Below, piece after piece: positions 41,215 to 53,101 of a stretch of DNA of 64,000 nt (position 1 is its first letter; every line of letters begins with the position of its first letter). Both the position numbers and the translations under genes were made by a program. The stretch is from the NCBI GenBank assembly GCA_035578905.1, contig JAQJVL010000304.1, positions 306,501 to 370,500 of the forward strand, read 5' to 3'. The notes beneath the pieces are model-generated. The model had not been told where the DNA came from. It ran no database searches and saw only the letters and a list, made by a program, of their open reading frames with translations. Source of the stretch: Stictocephala bisonia (taxonomy: Eukaryota; Arthropoda; Insecta; Hemiptera; Membracidae).

Positions 41215-42645
41215 CCGCCCGTCCAATAAAGATGTACCGAGGAAATTGAATCTCATCAACTTGGAGAGGCAGTAGAGACATCTTAAACTTCCCTTATTTA
41301 CTCATTAGATCAGCTGCGTTATGAAGGCAAGTGTTACTCTTACATGCAAGTGGTGAAGAAGGTCATTAACTGATGAGTGGCCAAGCTCATCAACCTGGAA
41401 AGGCAGTAAAGACATCTTAAACATCCATTACTTACTCATTAGATCAGCTGAGTTATGAAGCCAAATGTTACTCTTACACCCAAGTGGTGAAGGAGGTCAT
41501 TAGCTGATGAGTAGCCAAGCTCATTAATCAGGAGAGGCAGTAAAGATATCTTAAAGTTCCCTTATTTACTTATTAGATCAGCTGAGTTATGAAGTCAAGT
41601 GTTACTCTTACATCCAAGTGGTGAAGAAGGTCATTAACTGATGAGTGGCCAAGCTCATCAACCTGGAAAGGCAGTAAAGACATCTTAAACATCCATTACT
41701 TACTCATTAGATCAGCTGAGTTATGAAGCCAAATGTTACTCTTACACCCAAGTGGTGAAGGAGGTCATTAGCTGATGAGTAGCCAAGCTCATTAATCAGG
41801 AGAGGCAGTAAAGATATCTTAAAGTTCCCTTATTTACTTATTAGATCAGCTGAGTTATGAAGTCAAGTGTTACTCTTACATCCAAGTGGTGAAGGAGGTC
41901 ATTAGCTAATGAGTGGCCAAGCTCATCAACCTGGAGAGGCAGTAAAGACATCTTAAAGTTACCTTATTGACTCATTAGATCAGTTGAGTATTGAAGTCAA
42001 GTGTTACTCTTACATCCAAGTGGTGAAGGAGGTCATTAGCTAATGAGTGGCCAAGCTCATCAACCTGGAGAGGCAGTAAAGACATCTTCAAGTTCCCTTA
42101 TTTACTCATTTGATCAGTTGAGTATTGAAGTCAAGTGTTACTCTTACATATCCAAGTGGTGAAGGAGGTCATTAGCCAATGAGTGGCCAAGCTCATCAAC
42201 CTGGAGAGGCAGTAAAGACATCTTAAAGTTCCCTTATTTACTCATTAGATCAGCTGAGTTATGAAGTCAAGTATTACTCTTACATCCAAGTGGTGAAGGA
42301 GATCATTAGCCAATGAGTGGCCAAGCTCATCAACCTGGAGAGGCAGTAGAGACATCTTAAACATCCCTTATTTACTCATTAGATTAGTTGAGTTATGAAG
42401 GAAAGTGTTACTCTTACATCAAAGTCGTGAAGGAGGTCATTAGCCAATGAGTGGCCAAGCTCATCAACCTGGAGAGGCAGTAAAGACATCTTAAAGTTCC
42501 CTTATTTACTCATTAGATCAGTTGAGTTATGAAGGCAAGTGTTACTCTTACACCCAAGTGGTGAAGTAGGTCATTAGCTGATGAGTGGCCAAGCTCATCA
42601 ACTTGGAGAGGCAGTAAAGACATCTTAAACATCCATTATTTTAAA
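41215..42645. repeat. 134-bp tandem repeat array, about 10.6 units, with a 268-bp higher-order duplication
   Basis: Successive caagtggtg anchors lie at 41347, 41481, 41615, 41749, 41883, 42017, 42153, 42287, 42421 and 42555, giving a 134-bp period with one 136-bp unit caused by an extra 'ta'. Each unit contains cattagctgatgagtgg or a variant, aagctcatcaacctgg, gaggcagtaaagacatctta, cttatttactcattagatca and gctgagttatgaag. The units starting at 41347 and 41615 are the same type (gaagaaggtcattaactg), and those at 41481 and 41749 are the other type (gagtagccaagctcattaat). The two-unit block was therefore duplicated as a whole. No coding potential is seen. Diverged relatives lie at 12118 and 26505. 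Confidence 0.95.
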
Positions 42646-42831
42646 AAAGGAAAATTACTGGGTTTAATATTGATATTTGGTTTGGACAAAATCAATATAC
42701 TAATATTTCATTACAATAAAAATGGATAAATGTGTATATAATACTGAACTTTTATTTTGAGAATTAATATTATGATTGCTTCATATTAAATGATCCAAAA
42801 AATGTATCTATCCTATACATTGGATATATAA

Positions 42832-42854
42832 ACACACACACACACACACACACA
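42832..42854. repeat. (AC)n microsatellite
   Basis: About 11 AC units. Confidence 0.9.
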
Positions 42855-43689
42855 CTTATATATATATTTAATTATATATAATAATTATATACAAATTTAA
42901 ATATATATGAATAATTTGCTGTATTCGGTGATGATACTAAGCATACAAGCAATTAATAATTAAAGATTTGAATATATCTACGTTAATCAACACTTAAAAT
43001 TTATGTATTTTATTTTACGTACAAATACGTAAATGAGCACTGCATGTGAAAAAATATATAAGAAGAGAACCACTTAAGTATTTGTATAGAAATGACTCAA
43101 TTGAAAACATTTCCTAAGTGTTACTATTTCTAACCACGGTTGTTCTAGACACGCCTTTTCAAGTACATTTTCTAAAAAAAAGAGGATTTTATGAATCAAA
43201 TTAAATATGTACCACTTGATATAAATACAATTACCTATTCAAGAAATTATATTGTAATTTAATACTGTAATACTTTCTTGGGTATAACTCATTCGTAGTG
43301 TGTTTTATCTTTTATGGTACTTGACTTTTAGATCTTTTTGGGAATTACCATTATTCACGCATTATTATCTTTTAGAAATAAAAAATGGTCTATAACTCAT
43401 ATACGACTTCTTACAAATTCCGCTTTAGCAGAATAGAATAAAAAACCAGAGATTTCCAAAGACAATTTATTTATTTTAAATTAGTTTTAGATAAAAAACA
43501 TTGTAACATGTATTCAACGTTCAAATCAAAATCATATCCGTTTCGAGCAAATGGACCTAAATGGTTGAATATATAAATGAATCCGTTGTATCAACTCATC
43601 TCTTAATTATTTATCTATTTTAACGATTAAATTGTCAAATAATTTGGAATTATTTATAGTTGTGCATTAAGGTTTTAATTAAGTAATAT

Positions 43690-43895
43690 TTTTACCTTTA
43701 AGGCTATGGAAACCCTCAAAGTACGTTTTTAAACCTTAAAAATAACAAATATAAATATTGATAAAAATGAATTTCAACAGGTGCTGAAATTTAAATTAAT
43801 TCCAATATTTTATATAATACTAAGCAGGTTATGGACATCATTTCCTAATGCTACAGAGAGAAGGTTTGATTGATTCAGTGGAAGTTTTGTTCGAT
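43690..43895. repeat. Dispersed repeat, copy 2
   Basis: Partner of 32430-32690: ggaaaccctcaaag, ttcaacaggtgctgaaat and ttcagtggaagt occur in the same order. It is shorter, lacking the long T run of the first copy. Confidence 0.5.
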
Positions 43896-44699
43896 TCATA
43901 ACTTTAAAATCGATTGGATCCTTTATACATCTTCATGAGACTGGAAATTTATGTATTTTCTTCCATAGAATGTTTATAAGATAGGTTTTATTTGCATCCG
44001 ACTGTATGGACATGTCCCACTGGCAATTATAGTTTCAATGATAATCCAATGGATTAATTTTACTGCAATTATTTAATTATTCATCAGTTGCTAGATTAAA
44101 TAATTTAATTTAACATTTTGAAATATACTAAGTAATTGTATTGGTGTTTTATATTATAAATATAAATAGGTTTCAGCTCTATTGAAGTAAGTGAGCTACC
44201 CTAACTTAAATAAATTTACATATTATTATTTTACTTTCATACAATTTGACCACTAATATTTGCAGTTAAAAGCCAGGTGCCGATATCGAAGACCGAAATG
44301 TTTCGAGAGCAAAACGATTTTTAAGTAATTTAATCAGAACGCTTACAAAAAAATTACAACAATATGAAATAGTATGCGACAATTTATTTTTAAAATATGA
44401 TTGAATTTTACATATTATAGACTATGAATTAATATAATTAAAAATACCTAACTACCTTGTTAAAAATATTAAGTTTATTTAACTTATGATATATGCTTAT
44501 ACATTAACTAGGCTTACGTAGTCAACATTTTTTCAATAATATATAGAGGTAATATAATTGTAATGATAACTACTAAAAATGGAGTAAACAGATTATATAA
44601 TTACAATAATTAATTAATGCTCTTTATATAATTGTAATAAATAATTGAGTCAACTTGTATTTTTAAACTTATTAACTACATTAAACCGTTACTTATATA

Positions 44700-45000
44700 A
44701 TCAATTTTATTTTATTTTTTTATTTATTTTATTTATTCATAAGACGCCGATCGTCAAGATATGGGCGAATATGGATTTCGAATGAGTGTGATGAGTGTAT
44801 ATGAGCGAATGTAGTCATTGTTACAAACTAAGGCTGACTATTCCTTAGAAAGTGTCATTAATTAATAGCCCAATGACAAATGAACAGCCGGTGGTTATCA
44901 GCTGATCCTTCTCAAAATGTATTGACTCTGATTGGAATCGAACTGAGAACCTTTAGCACATGAAGCTGGGATTGAACCAACTACACTTCCGACCAATTTT
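44700..45000 (-). repeat. SINE family 1 copy with tRNA-like head
   Basis: On the minus strand, ggtcggaagtgtagttggtt (box A) is followed by cagttcgattcc (box B), then a body that matches 150-300. It ends in an A-rich tail of aataaa-like units near 44733-44700. This is the normal order of a tRNA-derived SINE. Confidence 0.78.
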
Positions 45001-47571
45001 ATTTAACGAGATAGCTACTTGCTAATCTCTGGTCAAATTTTAAAAGTTATAGAACCTACCTCTTTCCTCTTATTAAAGAGTTACGTTAATAGGCATTTGA
45101 CTTTTTTTTAATTATTATTAAATATTTTATCTTCTTGAGAGTATTGAAATAACATTCAATTTCAATGTTCAATACAAATAAAGTTCTTTTTAATAAACGT
45201 TTTCATAAAATGAACTCCTAATTATATTATAAAAGGTAACTTTTGAATGAATGATTGGAAGAATTTTGCTTCTTTAATATATAAAACCATGAAATACTCG
45301 TTTTATATATAATGTGTTTACTTCCAAAATGATAAATCAATAAATAATGAGATATATTGTCTTACAGTTTGTCTCATAAATAAATGGGTTTTCATTCCTA
45401 GACTTGTTTACTCAACATTTTATTTTAAGTTCTATTTCGAAATGTTGAACTACTTTTAAACCTTATCGTTGCAAACAGATTCTAGATAAATGAAAGTTTA
45501 TGTAATTTATGTTATTCATTTTCAAATAATTGAAAAATATCTGGCACTCCAAGTGTTTCTCATAAATGTAATAGATTGAGTAACAAATTTAGCTGAACTC
45601 ACTAAAAGATTATCTGTTCGAGAACTTATAAATCAGTTCATAATTGCACTAATAAAAATTAAATAAGATGAAAAAGTATGAAACCAATCAGAAGAAGCAG
45701 CTAACTACAGACAGAAGAAGCACCTTTTTTTTTAACTCAGAAACACACCGGAAAAGAAAAATCACTAAACTCTACCGAAATACTACCAAATCACAACAAT
45801 ACATACAGTCAATCACCCCTCAACAAAACCAAAACCACCACTTGCCTTGGTACATCTTTGGTCCCTTCGGACAAATAATTGGACATGTTTAGGCTAATTG
45901 TGGTTTGAAGCTCAATGTTCTAATTACAATAAAGACCTAAAACAACTTATGTAATAATGTAAAATTATACAACGTTTACTGTATTAATGTAGAGTTCTGG
46001 TTGTTCTATATATTTTGGAAAACTTTTCACTATTATATAGTAATGTTATACACTTAAGATGGGATTGTGTTTTAAGTTAGCTGATCATTTTAGTTTAGAC
46101 ATTTTAGGTAAACAATACTCTTTTATTAATGAAAAAAAATGATATCTAAGTATACCTCAAGATACAGGCATACAGAATAGTTAAAAATAAATTAGATTCT
46201 ATATTAAAGAGTTTTATTTAATTTAAACTGTAATATATGTTTTATGATCCTGGATGTGTAAAGAAGAATTTTTATTACATTATTTATCACAATATATTTA
46301 AAAATAAACTAATTTGTTGTATCAAAAAATGATTTTCATGCATACCTTCAGTATGTATGGTATGTGTAGTAAGTATGTAATAATATTAAAACAATCAGTT
46401 TGAGCTTACCAACTTATATTTAAACGTTTGTGAAAGGTTCTTGATGAGGTAACAAAGCATCTGAACAACAGTCGCTGGTTAATTTTGAGGTTAACTGTTC
46501 TCGAAAGCGATTGAATTAAGAGTTGATGAGTTCCCGATTAGAAATAAGTTCGTTTGTTTATTTTGCAATGTTTCATTTTGTTGTTTCAATACTTTGAAAT
46601 ACACATAGAGCTGTTTAAGTAATAATATACTTATAGCAAAAACAATAAATATTAAAATGTGGGGTTGTATTATTTAATAATTAACTGTTAAACTTTTAAT
46701 TTATTCATATAACTATTTTTTAAATGAATGTTCTTCAGGTTACTGTACTTTTATTAGAGCTACAAGTAACTAGAGTTTCTTTGTATTAGTATTCATTTAC
46801 GTTATATATTATTGTTATTCTACTATTATTCATATTGTTTTTAGCATTTATAAATTTTTTATTTTATTGTTAGGTAGCAAACGTTTTTTTACATATTTAT
46901 TGTTTGTCTTTTTTTGTATATTTTGAGTAGTCTTTCTAATTGATATCTCATAAGCTGTAACTGTACTGACTGCACAACTTTTTTCCTGTTTTATTTTGTA
47001 AGTTAACTGCCTGCTGTTAAAATAAAAAATAAAATATTGAATTTTTACTAAAATATCACCTAGCCCTTAAACAAGTTATTCTATTTTTAAGACTCTCAAA
47101 AACACATACTTTATAAATCTAATAATAAGTCATGTAATTGTAAATAACACCATAGTTACCTGCACTTAAATACCACTTACAAGGCGACATAATACACATA
47201 GTAGCATCCCTAGAGTTTCCTATTACTGAGACCCGTCGGTGTTGTGGAAGGAGGCTCTTCAATCAGGTTTGTCCACGGTTGCAACTTTAATTTTTAAGAC
47301 ATGTAAGTTTTTAAGATAATCTGCTCTTGGTGAGGAAAAATAGTAAAACAACACTGGCTACCAGATTATGTGAAGAAAAATATTATCCATAAACTTATGA
47401 ATACTGTAATAGATAAAATTATTTACCACTTATAATATAGTACTTATTTTTTTGTTGAGTCATTATTTGTGTCCACCAAAGATTCTCTGTCCATCCTCAA
47501 CGCGTTGTTGTCTACATAACTTCATCTGCAGCTCTATATATGTTTTTATCTTATTTTATTATTACACTCGT

Positions 47572-47617
<46 letters not shown>

Positions 47618-48070
47618 TATACAGCTCTAGTTTAATTTGTGTACTAGATTAATAGATTTATATTTATATTTAATTATACAAAATATACTTGTATTGTTAA
47701 TTTTAATATATTCCAAGGTTACGACCTAACTACGTCAGTTAAAAACTAATGCTTAAAACTGTATTACATAAAGTTTTCTTTATTAGTTATTGAATTAATT
47801 ATATTACATGCATGTTTTTCTTTTTATCGAGTAAAAATTTTTAAATCTTAAAGATTAAAGCTCAAACTCTTATAGAGTAATTTATGAAACATAAATAAAA
47901 AATGTAAATGATAGTAAACAACAAAATAAACACTTTTTTGTGCTTTCAGTAAAAATATATCTCTATTTCTTGGAATATAAATAAAGCATAAAAATCATAA
48001 ATAACTATTATATATGTAATAGCTATAACGAATAAAGAAGGAAAAGTTATAAAGCAATTGCTTATGACGT
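45001..48070. other. Gene-poor stretch
   Basis: AT-rich. The 74-codon frame at 45668-45892 is low-complexity (Lys, Thr, Gln) with no motif. The 66-codon frame at 47452-47652 is mostly the T run. A less AT-rich patch lies at 47200-47300 without a match. Confidence 0.5.
47573..47614. repeat. T42 homopolymer
   Basis: A pure run of 42 T. It may be the A-tail of a minus-strand retroelement, but no element body is recognisable next to it. Its length is likely uncertain in an assembly. Confidence 0.95.
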
Positions 48071-48076
48071 TCCATT

Positions 48077-48122
48077 TGGAGCCATGTCGGCTCCAGTGAC
48101 GATGATATATTATCGCTGTCAC
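48077..48122. repeat. Two back-to-back hairpins
   Basis: TGGAGCC and GGCTCCA form a 7-bp stem with a 5-nt loop (48077-48095). Immediately after, GTGACGAT and ATCGCTGTCAC form a second stem with a small bulge (48096-48122). The GC content is well above the surroundings. No RNA family is recognised. Confidence 0.5.
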
Positions 48123-48385
48123 CGCCAGCCAGGCACTGCTTATATAGTTACTTATGTCATTTTTACTCGATTTATTTTTCTATTTGGTTGTCACTTAATT
48201 AGTTTCTTCAAGTAATTATTTAAATTTATTTTTTTAGTTGTACTAGAGGCCTATGTATTAAATATTTAATATAAAGAGGTATTTTTAATGAAAACAGAAG
48301 ACCTATTGTAAAAATATGCCTATCCTAAATTATTTTTTAGTAATAAGCAGCCACAGTGATCCATTTTTATGGTTTTTTATGGTAT

Positions 48386-49300
48386 TAATAATAAATTATC
48401 ACGCGTTTATACTAAACCCACTGAAACACACAATATACCGGTGTGTTACATTTTATAACATTTTGTTTTGTTGTATAACCATCGATTAATCTTATCGTAT
48501 AGGAAATAAATGCCTCTTTTTAACACTCCTGACTTTATCCATTATTTGTATTACCAAAAATTCAATATGATAAATATTTGTCAAGTCAATTTTGCAATTC
48601 TCGACGTCAACATCTTTTTTTACTACCCATGTTAATTATTTTGCTTTACTCTTTCTTACTTGTGCTCGGACATCTTTGTTTTTATTTTTTATAATTAGTT
48701 GTGTTCAAACACCACGTATTTCTATGATTATTCCTCAAGCTGATTTTAATTCATATCATTGTATTAGTATAGTTAAATAAATCAGGCCTACTCACAGCCA
48801 ATCCATGTACGCTTATTATATTACCTATTCTACCTACTTTTATATAATAAAATATATCTATATAAAAAATATAATAAAATAAGCGTACATAGATTGGCTG
48901 TGAGTAGGCCTGATTTATTTAACTATACTAATACAATGATATGAATTAAAATCAGCTTGAGGAATAATCAAAGAAATACGTGGCGTTTGAACACAACTAA
49001 TTATTAAAAATAAAAACAAAGATGTCCGAGCACAAGTAAGAAAGAGTAAAGCAAGATAATTAACATGGGTAGTAAAAAAAGATGTTGACGTCAAGATTTG
49101 CAAAATTGACTTGACAAATATTTATCATATTGAATTTGTGGTGATACAAATAAGGGATAAAGTCATAGGTGTTAAAAAGAGGCATTTATTTCCTATACGA
49201 TAAGATTAATCGATGGTTATACAGCAAAACAAAATGTTATAAAATGTAACATACCGGTATATTGTGTGTTTCAGTAGGTTTAATATAAACGCGTAATAAT

Positions 49301-49303
<3 letters not shown>
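48386..49303. repeat. Snapback element: 0.43-kb inverted arms around a 50-bp loop
   Basis: Arms at about 48386-48820 and 48871-49303 are near-perfect reverse complements; I saw few differences (for example cacacaatataccggtgtg against cacacaatataccggtatg). The mirrored reading frames at 48592-48780 (plus) and 48915-49103 (minus) are the same arm read twice and have no known motif, so they are not two genes. The loop is AT-rich. Outer ends read attatcacgcgtttatac and attattacgcgtttatat, and the right end runs straight into an (AT)n tract, so no target duplication can be identified. It could be a foldback transposon or an inverted duplication. Confidence 0.9.

Positions 49304-49342
<39 letters not shown>
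49304..49342. repeat. (AT)n microsatellite
   Basis: About 19 units directly abutting the right arm of the snapback element. The following 49343-49567 is AT-rich with nothing recognised. Confidence 0.95.
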
Positions 49343-49344
<2 letters not shown>

Positions 49345-49567
49345 TTTGTTGTATACCTTTATCATTAGTTTTAATCGGGTTATTTTTATTTTGTAATTTT
49401 TAACTTAAACTTAAATTATGTGTATAATATTACTGTATACGGTATGGGTATTTATCTTCTGCTTCTTTTTAATCTATACTGATAAGAAATTTTAAATTTC
49501 ATTTATTAATTCACTTTTTAGATGTGTTGCTAAGCATTTTTCTTATGTATTGTTCTAAGCTGAAGAC

Positions 49568-50085
49568 ATATCATATTATTTTCGTATGGAGACTTCCACG
49601 GTCGATATATAAGTTAGTTACACAATTGTAATCCGGGTTGGACCGTGTCTGGTTTTTATGTACACTATGTACAAATTGCCGACGTTTCGAGTATATTGCA
49701 GTACTCATCTTCAGGGCGACACACTCTGCTATATTGTCGGGGTCTCAAATTTTAACCACGGACATTCCTGTCTTCGATGTTTCTAGCTGGGAGGCAGGTT
49801 TAGGTACGCAAAGGTCATTGTTTGTGTCCGGGTGAATTGAGGTTAATTCACCCGGACACAAACAATGACCTTTGCGTACCTAAACCTACCTCCCAGCTAG
49901 AAACATCGAAGACAGGAATGCCCGTGGTTACAATTTGAGACCCCGACAATATAGCAGAGTGTGTCGCCCTGAAGATGAGTACTGCAATGTGCTCGAAACG
50001 TCGGCAATTTGTACATAGTGTACATAAAAACCAGACACGGTCCAACCCAGATTACAATTGTGTAACTAACTTATATCATATTATT
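49568..50085. mobile_element. Penelope-like palindromic insertion (terminal parts only)
   Basis: The 13-mer atatcatattatt occurs at 49568-49580 and 50073-50085 and acts as a target-site duplication. Inside it are a short unpaired segment (about 49581-49610), then two arms of about 230 bp (49611-49838 and 49841-50072) that are nearly perfect reverse complements meeting at aattgaggttaatt. Each arm carries ctgaagat, a 6-bp stem with a 6-nt loop, then gaaacgtcgg (plus strand 49969-50005, minus strand 49714-49679). This ctgaag...gaaacgtc pattern is typical of the terminal repeats of Penelope-like elements and resembles a hammerhead ribozyme core. The paired 65-codon frames at 49638-49835 and 49848-50045 are mirror images of the arms, not genes. 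Confidence 0.65.
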
Positions 50086-52484
50086 GTTTAAAATAGAAAT
50101 CAAATAAGACATAAAAGTCAAGTAAATAAGGGGATTCGTATTCACAGTTGCAATGAAATGTTTCTAATCATCAAACAATAGCATGATATTTGATTAACTA
50201 CATAAAATGGGGTTTCCAATCAGATATGTGAATTAATTGTTGTTTATGAATTAGAAAAAAAAAGATTAGCTTAATTAATACATTTAAAACCGTTTTGGAA
50301 ATTACTCGACTGTGGAAACTAAACTGTGTCCTAGAGTCACTATTTAGTTTAAAACTAATACATTATAGACACAGAAGGTCATTTAAATTTATACCAGAAC
50401 AAAAATCTATTACTGGAATATCTTGAAGTTGTATTCCTACACATCAAATGTACGCTTGTGTGATATATCAAGCCTTCGTAAAATAACTTAGTTAGTTATT
50501 AGTAAGTAGACATAAATTGGGCTTGTTGTGAGTTCTAGTTGAAGCATTTCTTTATTTATTTTTTTTAACAATAAATATATAGACATATATTTTTATTTGA
50601 AAATTAAAACAGAGTTTCATAATAATAACCATTTGCAAATAAAATTTTATTTGTACAAGAGCATATCCACAAGCTTACAAAACAGTTATACGTATTCAAT
50701 TGTATTATTTGAATAAAACTGCGATTTTAAATATACATACTATACAATACAATCAATTTTACACTAAATTAGTAAACACATGTCTTAAAAAAACATTACA
50801 TACCTTTTTAAATTCCATAATTCATCATGGTTCACAAATGGAATAAATTACATAATATAAAATTCAACTATACAAAATCTTGCCTTCTAATTTAGTTATT
50901 ATAAGACAAATAATACATATTACATTACATAAACTAATGTTGGAGGTAATGGTGATAGTTACATACTAATTTACACTTTCCTTCTTCATAGAAAGCCAAA
51001 ACTAAATTAAGCTCATTATATAACATGTATTACTATTATAATTACTGAATCGTATTTTATTAACAGTGTTCCATTCACTGAATTCCCACTAAACCATCTT
51101 AGATATCACCATACTTCTTTTTCCACATTTCGTCAGGGTTAAAAAATATGTTCTGATACCTTTCTTATTAATCAAACGTTCTTCATGAGATGTTTCCATC
51201 TTTTATATCTGAATTCCATAGTGATAGAGTTACAAAACATCGAAGTCTCCCTAAATCAACTACTACACAACTTCTGCTTTATTTCAGCCATGCCATATTT
51301 GTACTCCAAACAATTATTTATATTTTAATTATTTGTTGGAGAAATCACCACGACATTTGTCTCTCAATCCATTCTTAACTAATATATTTAGGTATCAGTA
51401 TCATAAGCCTTTACAGACTTTCTCAGTGCCCTGATTTGTCTAAATAGACTAAACTTTCTGCCACAGATCAGGAAATGCTAAAGCAGATAAGTTTAACAGG
51501 TTGCTAAAATAAATGAACTTATTTAGTAAGGAAATGTCCATCATACCGTGAATGTAATATGAAATTGTATAGGAAGGTATTTGTCAATACCTCTATAACC
51601 TCACTCATAGGGATCATTAATCAAGATGCCTTCAAAAGGCAATCTAAAAGCAAGCAAGGTTATCTACTGCCGATTTCGCCTTAGGGAAGACAATAATGTA
51701 TTTCTGTATATCAGAGATTACTAATAGGAAAGTAGGTACTTGGTTGAAAACTGTATTATATGTTTATTTCATCTTATAAATACGTACAGTATAGAGTATA
51801 AAGGAGTCTCGAACTGTGTACTTTACAGAGAACTCCTTAGGCTCTTTTTATTTTGTCCAGTAAAAGTTCAAACAGTTTATAATACACCTGGTAACTTTTT
51901 CAGATCAGAGTACTTTTTCGTAACAGATATATTCTTGATGAAGAAGTCATGGAATAGTCAAACACCTCATTTAGGAAGAAAAAATGCAGTAAACAATAGG
52001 ATCCATTAAGATTGACCATGTTTGAGCCATGGCTGTTTTAGAAAAGGAAAATAAAAAAATTGCCAGAAATCAATATTGGCAAGTGTATCATCAAAATAAT
52101 AATAACTGACTAACTATAACACAAAACACATTTATAAAGTTGAACCCAAAAAAATGAAGAATTCCTTTAATAAGAATATAGGACATAACATTTAGGCTAA
52201 CTACTACTGTATTTAAAAACGTAATACCAGCTTTAAACCACAATTAACAATAAAATGCCTATTTACATATTATTCCTTTTAGGAAATCACAGCACCAATT
52301 ACATATATCAACTTACCTCTGTACAAACTTATAAAGAAAAAATTCCTTTTGGAAACACCATTAATCTAAGAAATTCCTGCTTAAAACATATTTGTTATAT
52401 TATAATTCATCACCAATTATTTAAGAAATCTATACATACTAGTCTATATAAATTATTTGTTAGTTGAATGTTGGTATAGTCTCA

Positions 52485-52537
<53 letters not shown>

Positions 52538-52991
52538 TCACTACTATGTAAAGCTCGTTAAATCTAACAACTGCAGCATTTATTAAATATTTAATTAGTT
52601 TTATTTTTACCGACTTCAATGTTCATATTACGTAGTAATTCTTATTCTAATTTTTATTTTTAATGTAAAAATATTATGAACTTTGAGATAGTTGATCATT
52701 CTTTCCTCTTACAAACTATATCAAAATATTGCTTTTAGTTTACCTTAAAGCATATGAGTTTAGTACATTTAAATTTAATTTGCAAGGAAGACCGGTTTTT
52801 CAAATAAAGATAGCTACTAAAATTTCAACGAAATTTTCAGATTATAGAATTTCAGTAGCATTACAATTTGATACAGCTGTATATCAACAAAACACAACCT
52901 GCAATTCGATTTTTACTAAGAATATATATTTAGTGTAGTATCACCAAATTCTGTTTCATATAAAATATATAAATTAAGTATTATATAATGG
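50086..52991. other. Intergenic stretch downstream of the beat-family gene
   Basis: AT-rich. The 89-codon plus-strand frame at 51740-52009 and the shorter ones at 51190, 52255 and 52729 are unrecognised. An (AT)n tract lies at 52490-52533. The 3' untranslated region of the minus-strand gene must begin just left of 52992; candidate AATAAA hexamers exist there (for example near 52580) but are common in such DNA. Confidence 0.45.
52490..52533. repeat. (AT)n microsatellite
   Basis: About 22 uninterrupted TA units. Confidence 0.95.
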
Positions 52992-53101
52992 CTATCTTAA
53001 GAATATTATAAACGTTTGTTGTGAGCTAAATGTTATAAGCGGTAATATGATTGAGACTGAAAAAAGCCTCCATGGAAGAGCAGTTTCACCACCACTGGAT
53101 C
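52992..53101 (-). CDS. beat: Beat-family terminal exon: C-terminal tail, probable GPI signal
   Basis: Acceptor tttaatttcag, then two bases that complete the Gly codon split across the junction. The exon encodes SSGGETALPW, then a hydrophobic stretch (LFSVSIILPLITF), then SSQQTFIIFLR and a TAG stop. Small residues followed by a short spacer and a hydrophobic end resemble a GPI-attachment signal, which several Beat proteins are thought to use. The hydrophobic part is short and followed by polar residues, so a plain hydrophobic tail or a mis-chosen terminal exon is possible. Without splicing at 53690 the previous exon would instead end two codons later (Lys-Leu-stop) at 53680. Phase agreement and a good acceptor favour this exon. 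Confidence 0.62.

Larger units (their letters stand above)
42646..44700. other. Gene-poor stretch
   Basis: AT-rich, with a short (AC)n tract at 42832-42854 and the dispersed repeat copy at 43690. Nothing else was recognised. Confidence 0.5.

Noticed and set aside
41215..42645. CRISPR-like array
   Set aside because: The repeats are contiguous 134-bp units without unique spacers, and the DNA is eukaryotic.
48592..49103. A pair of near-identical 62-codon frames in opposite orientation
   Set aside because: They are the two arms of one palindrome read outward; neither has a known motif.
49638..50045. A pair of near-identical 65-codon frames in opposite orientation
   Set aside because: They are mirror images from the Penelope-like palindrome, caused by the inverted arms.
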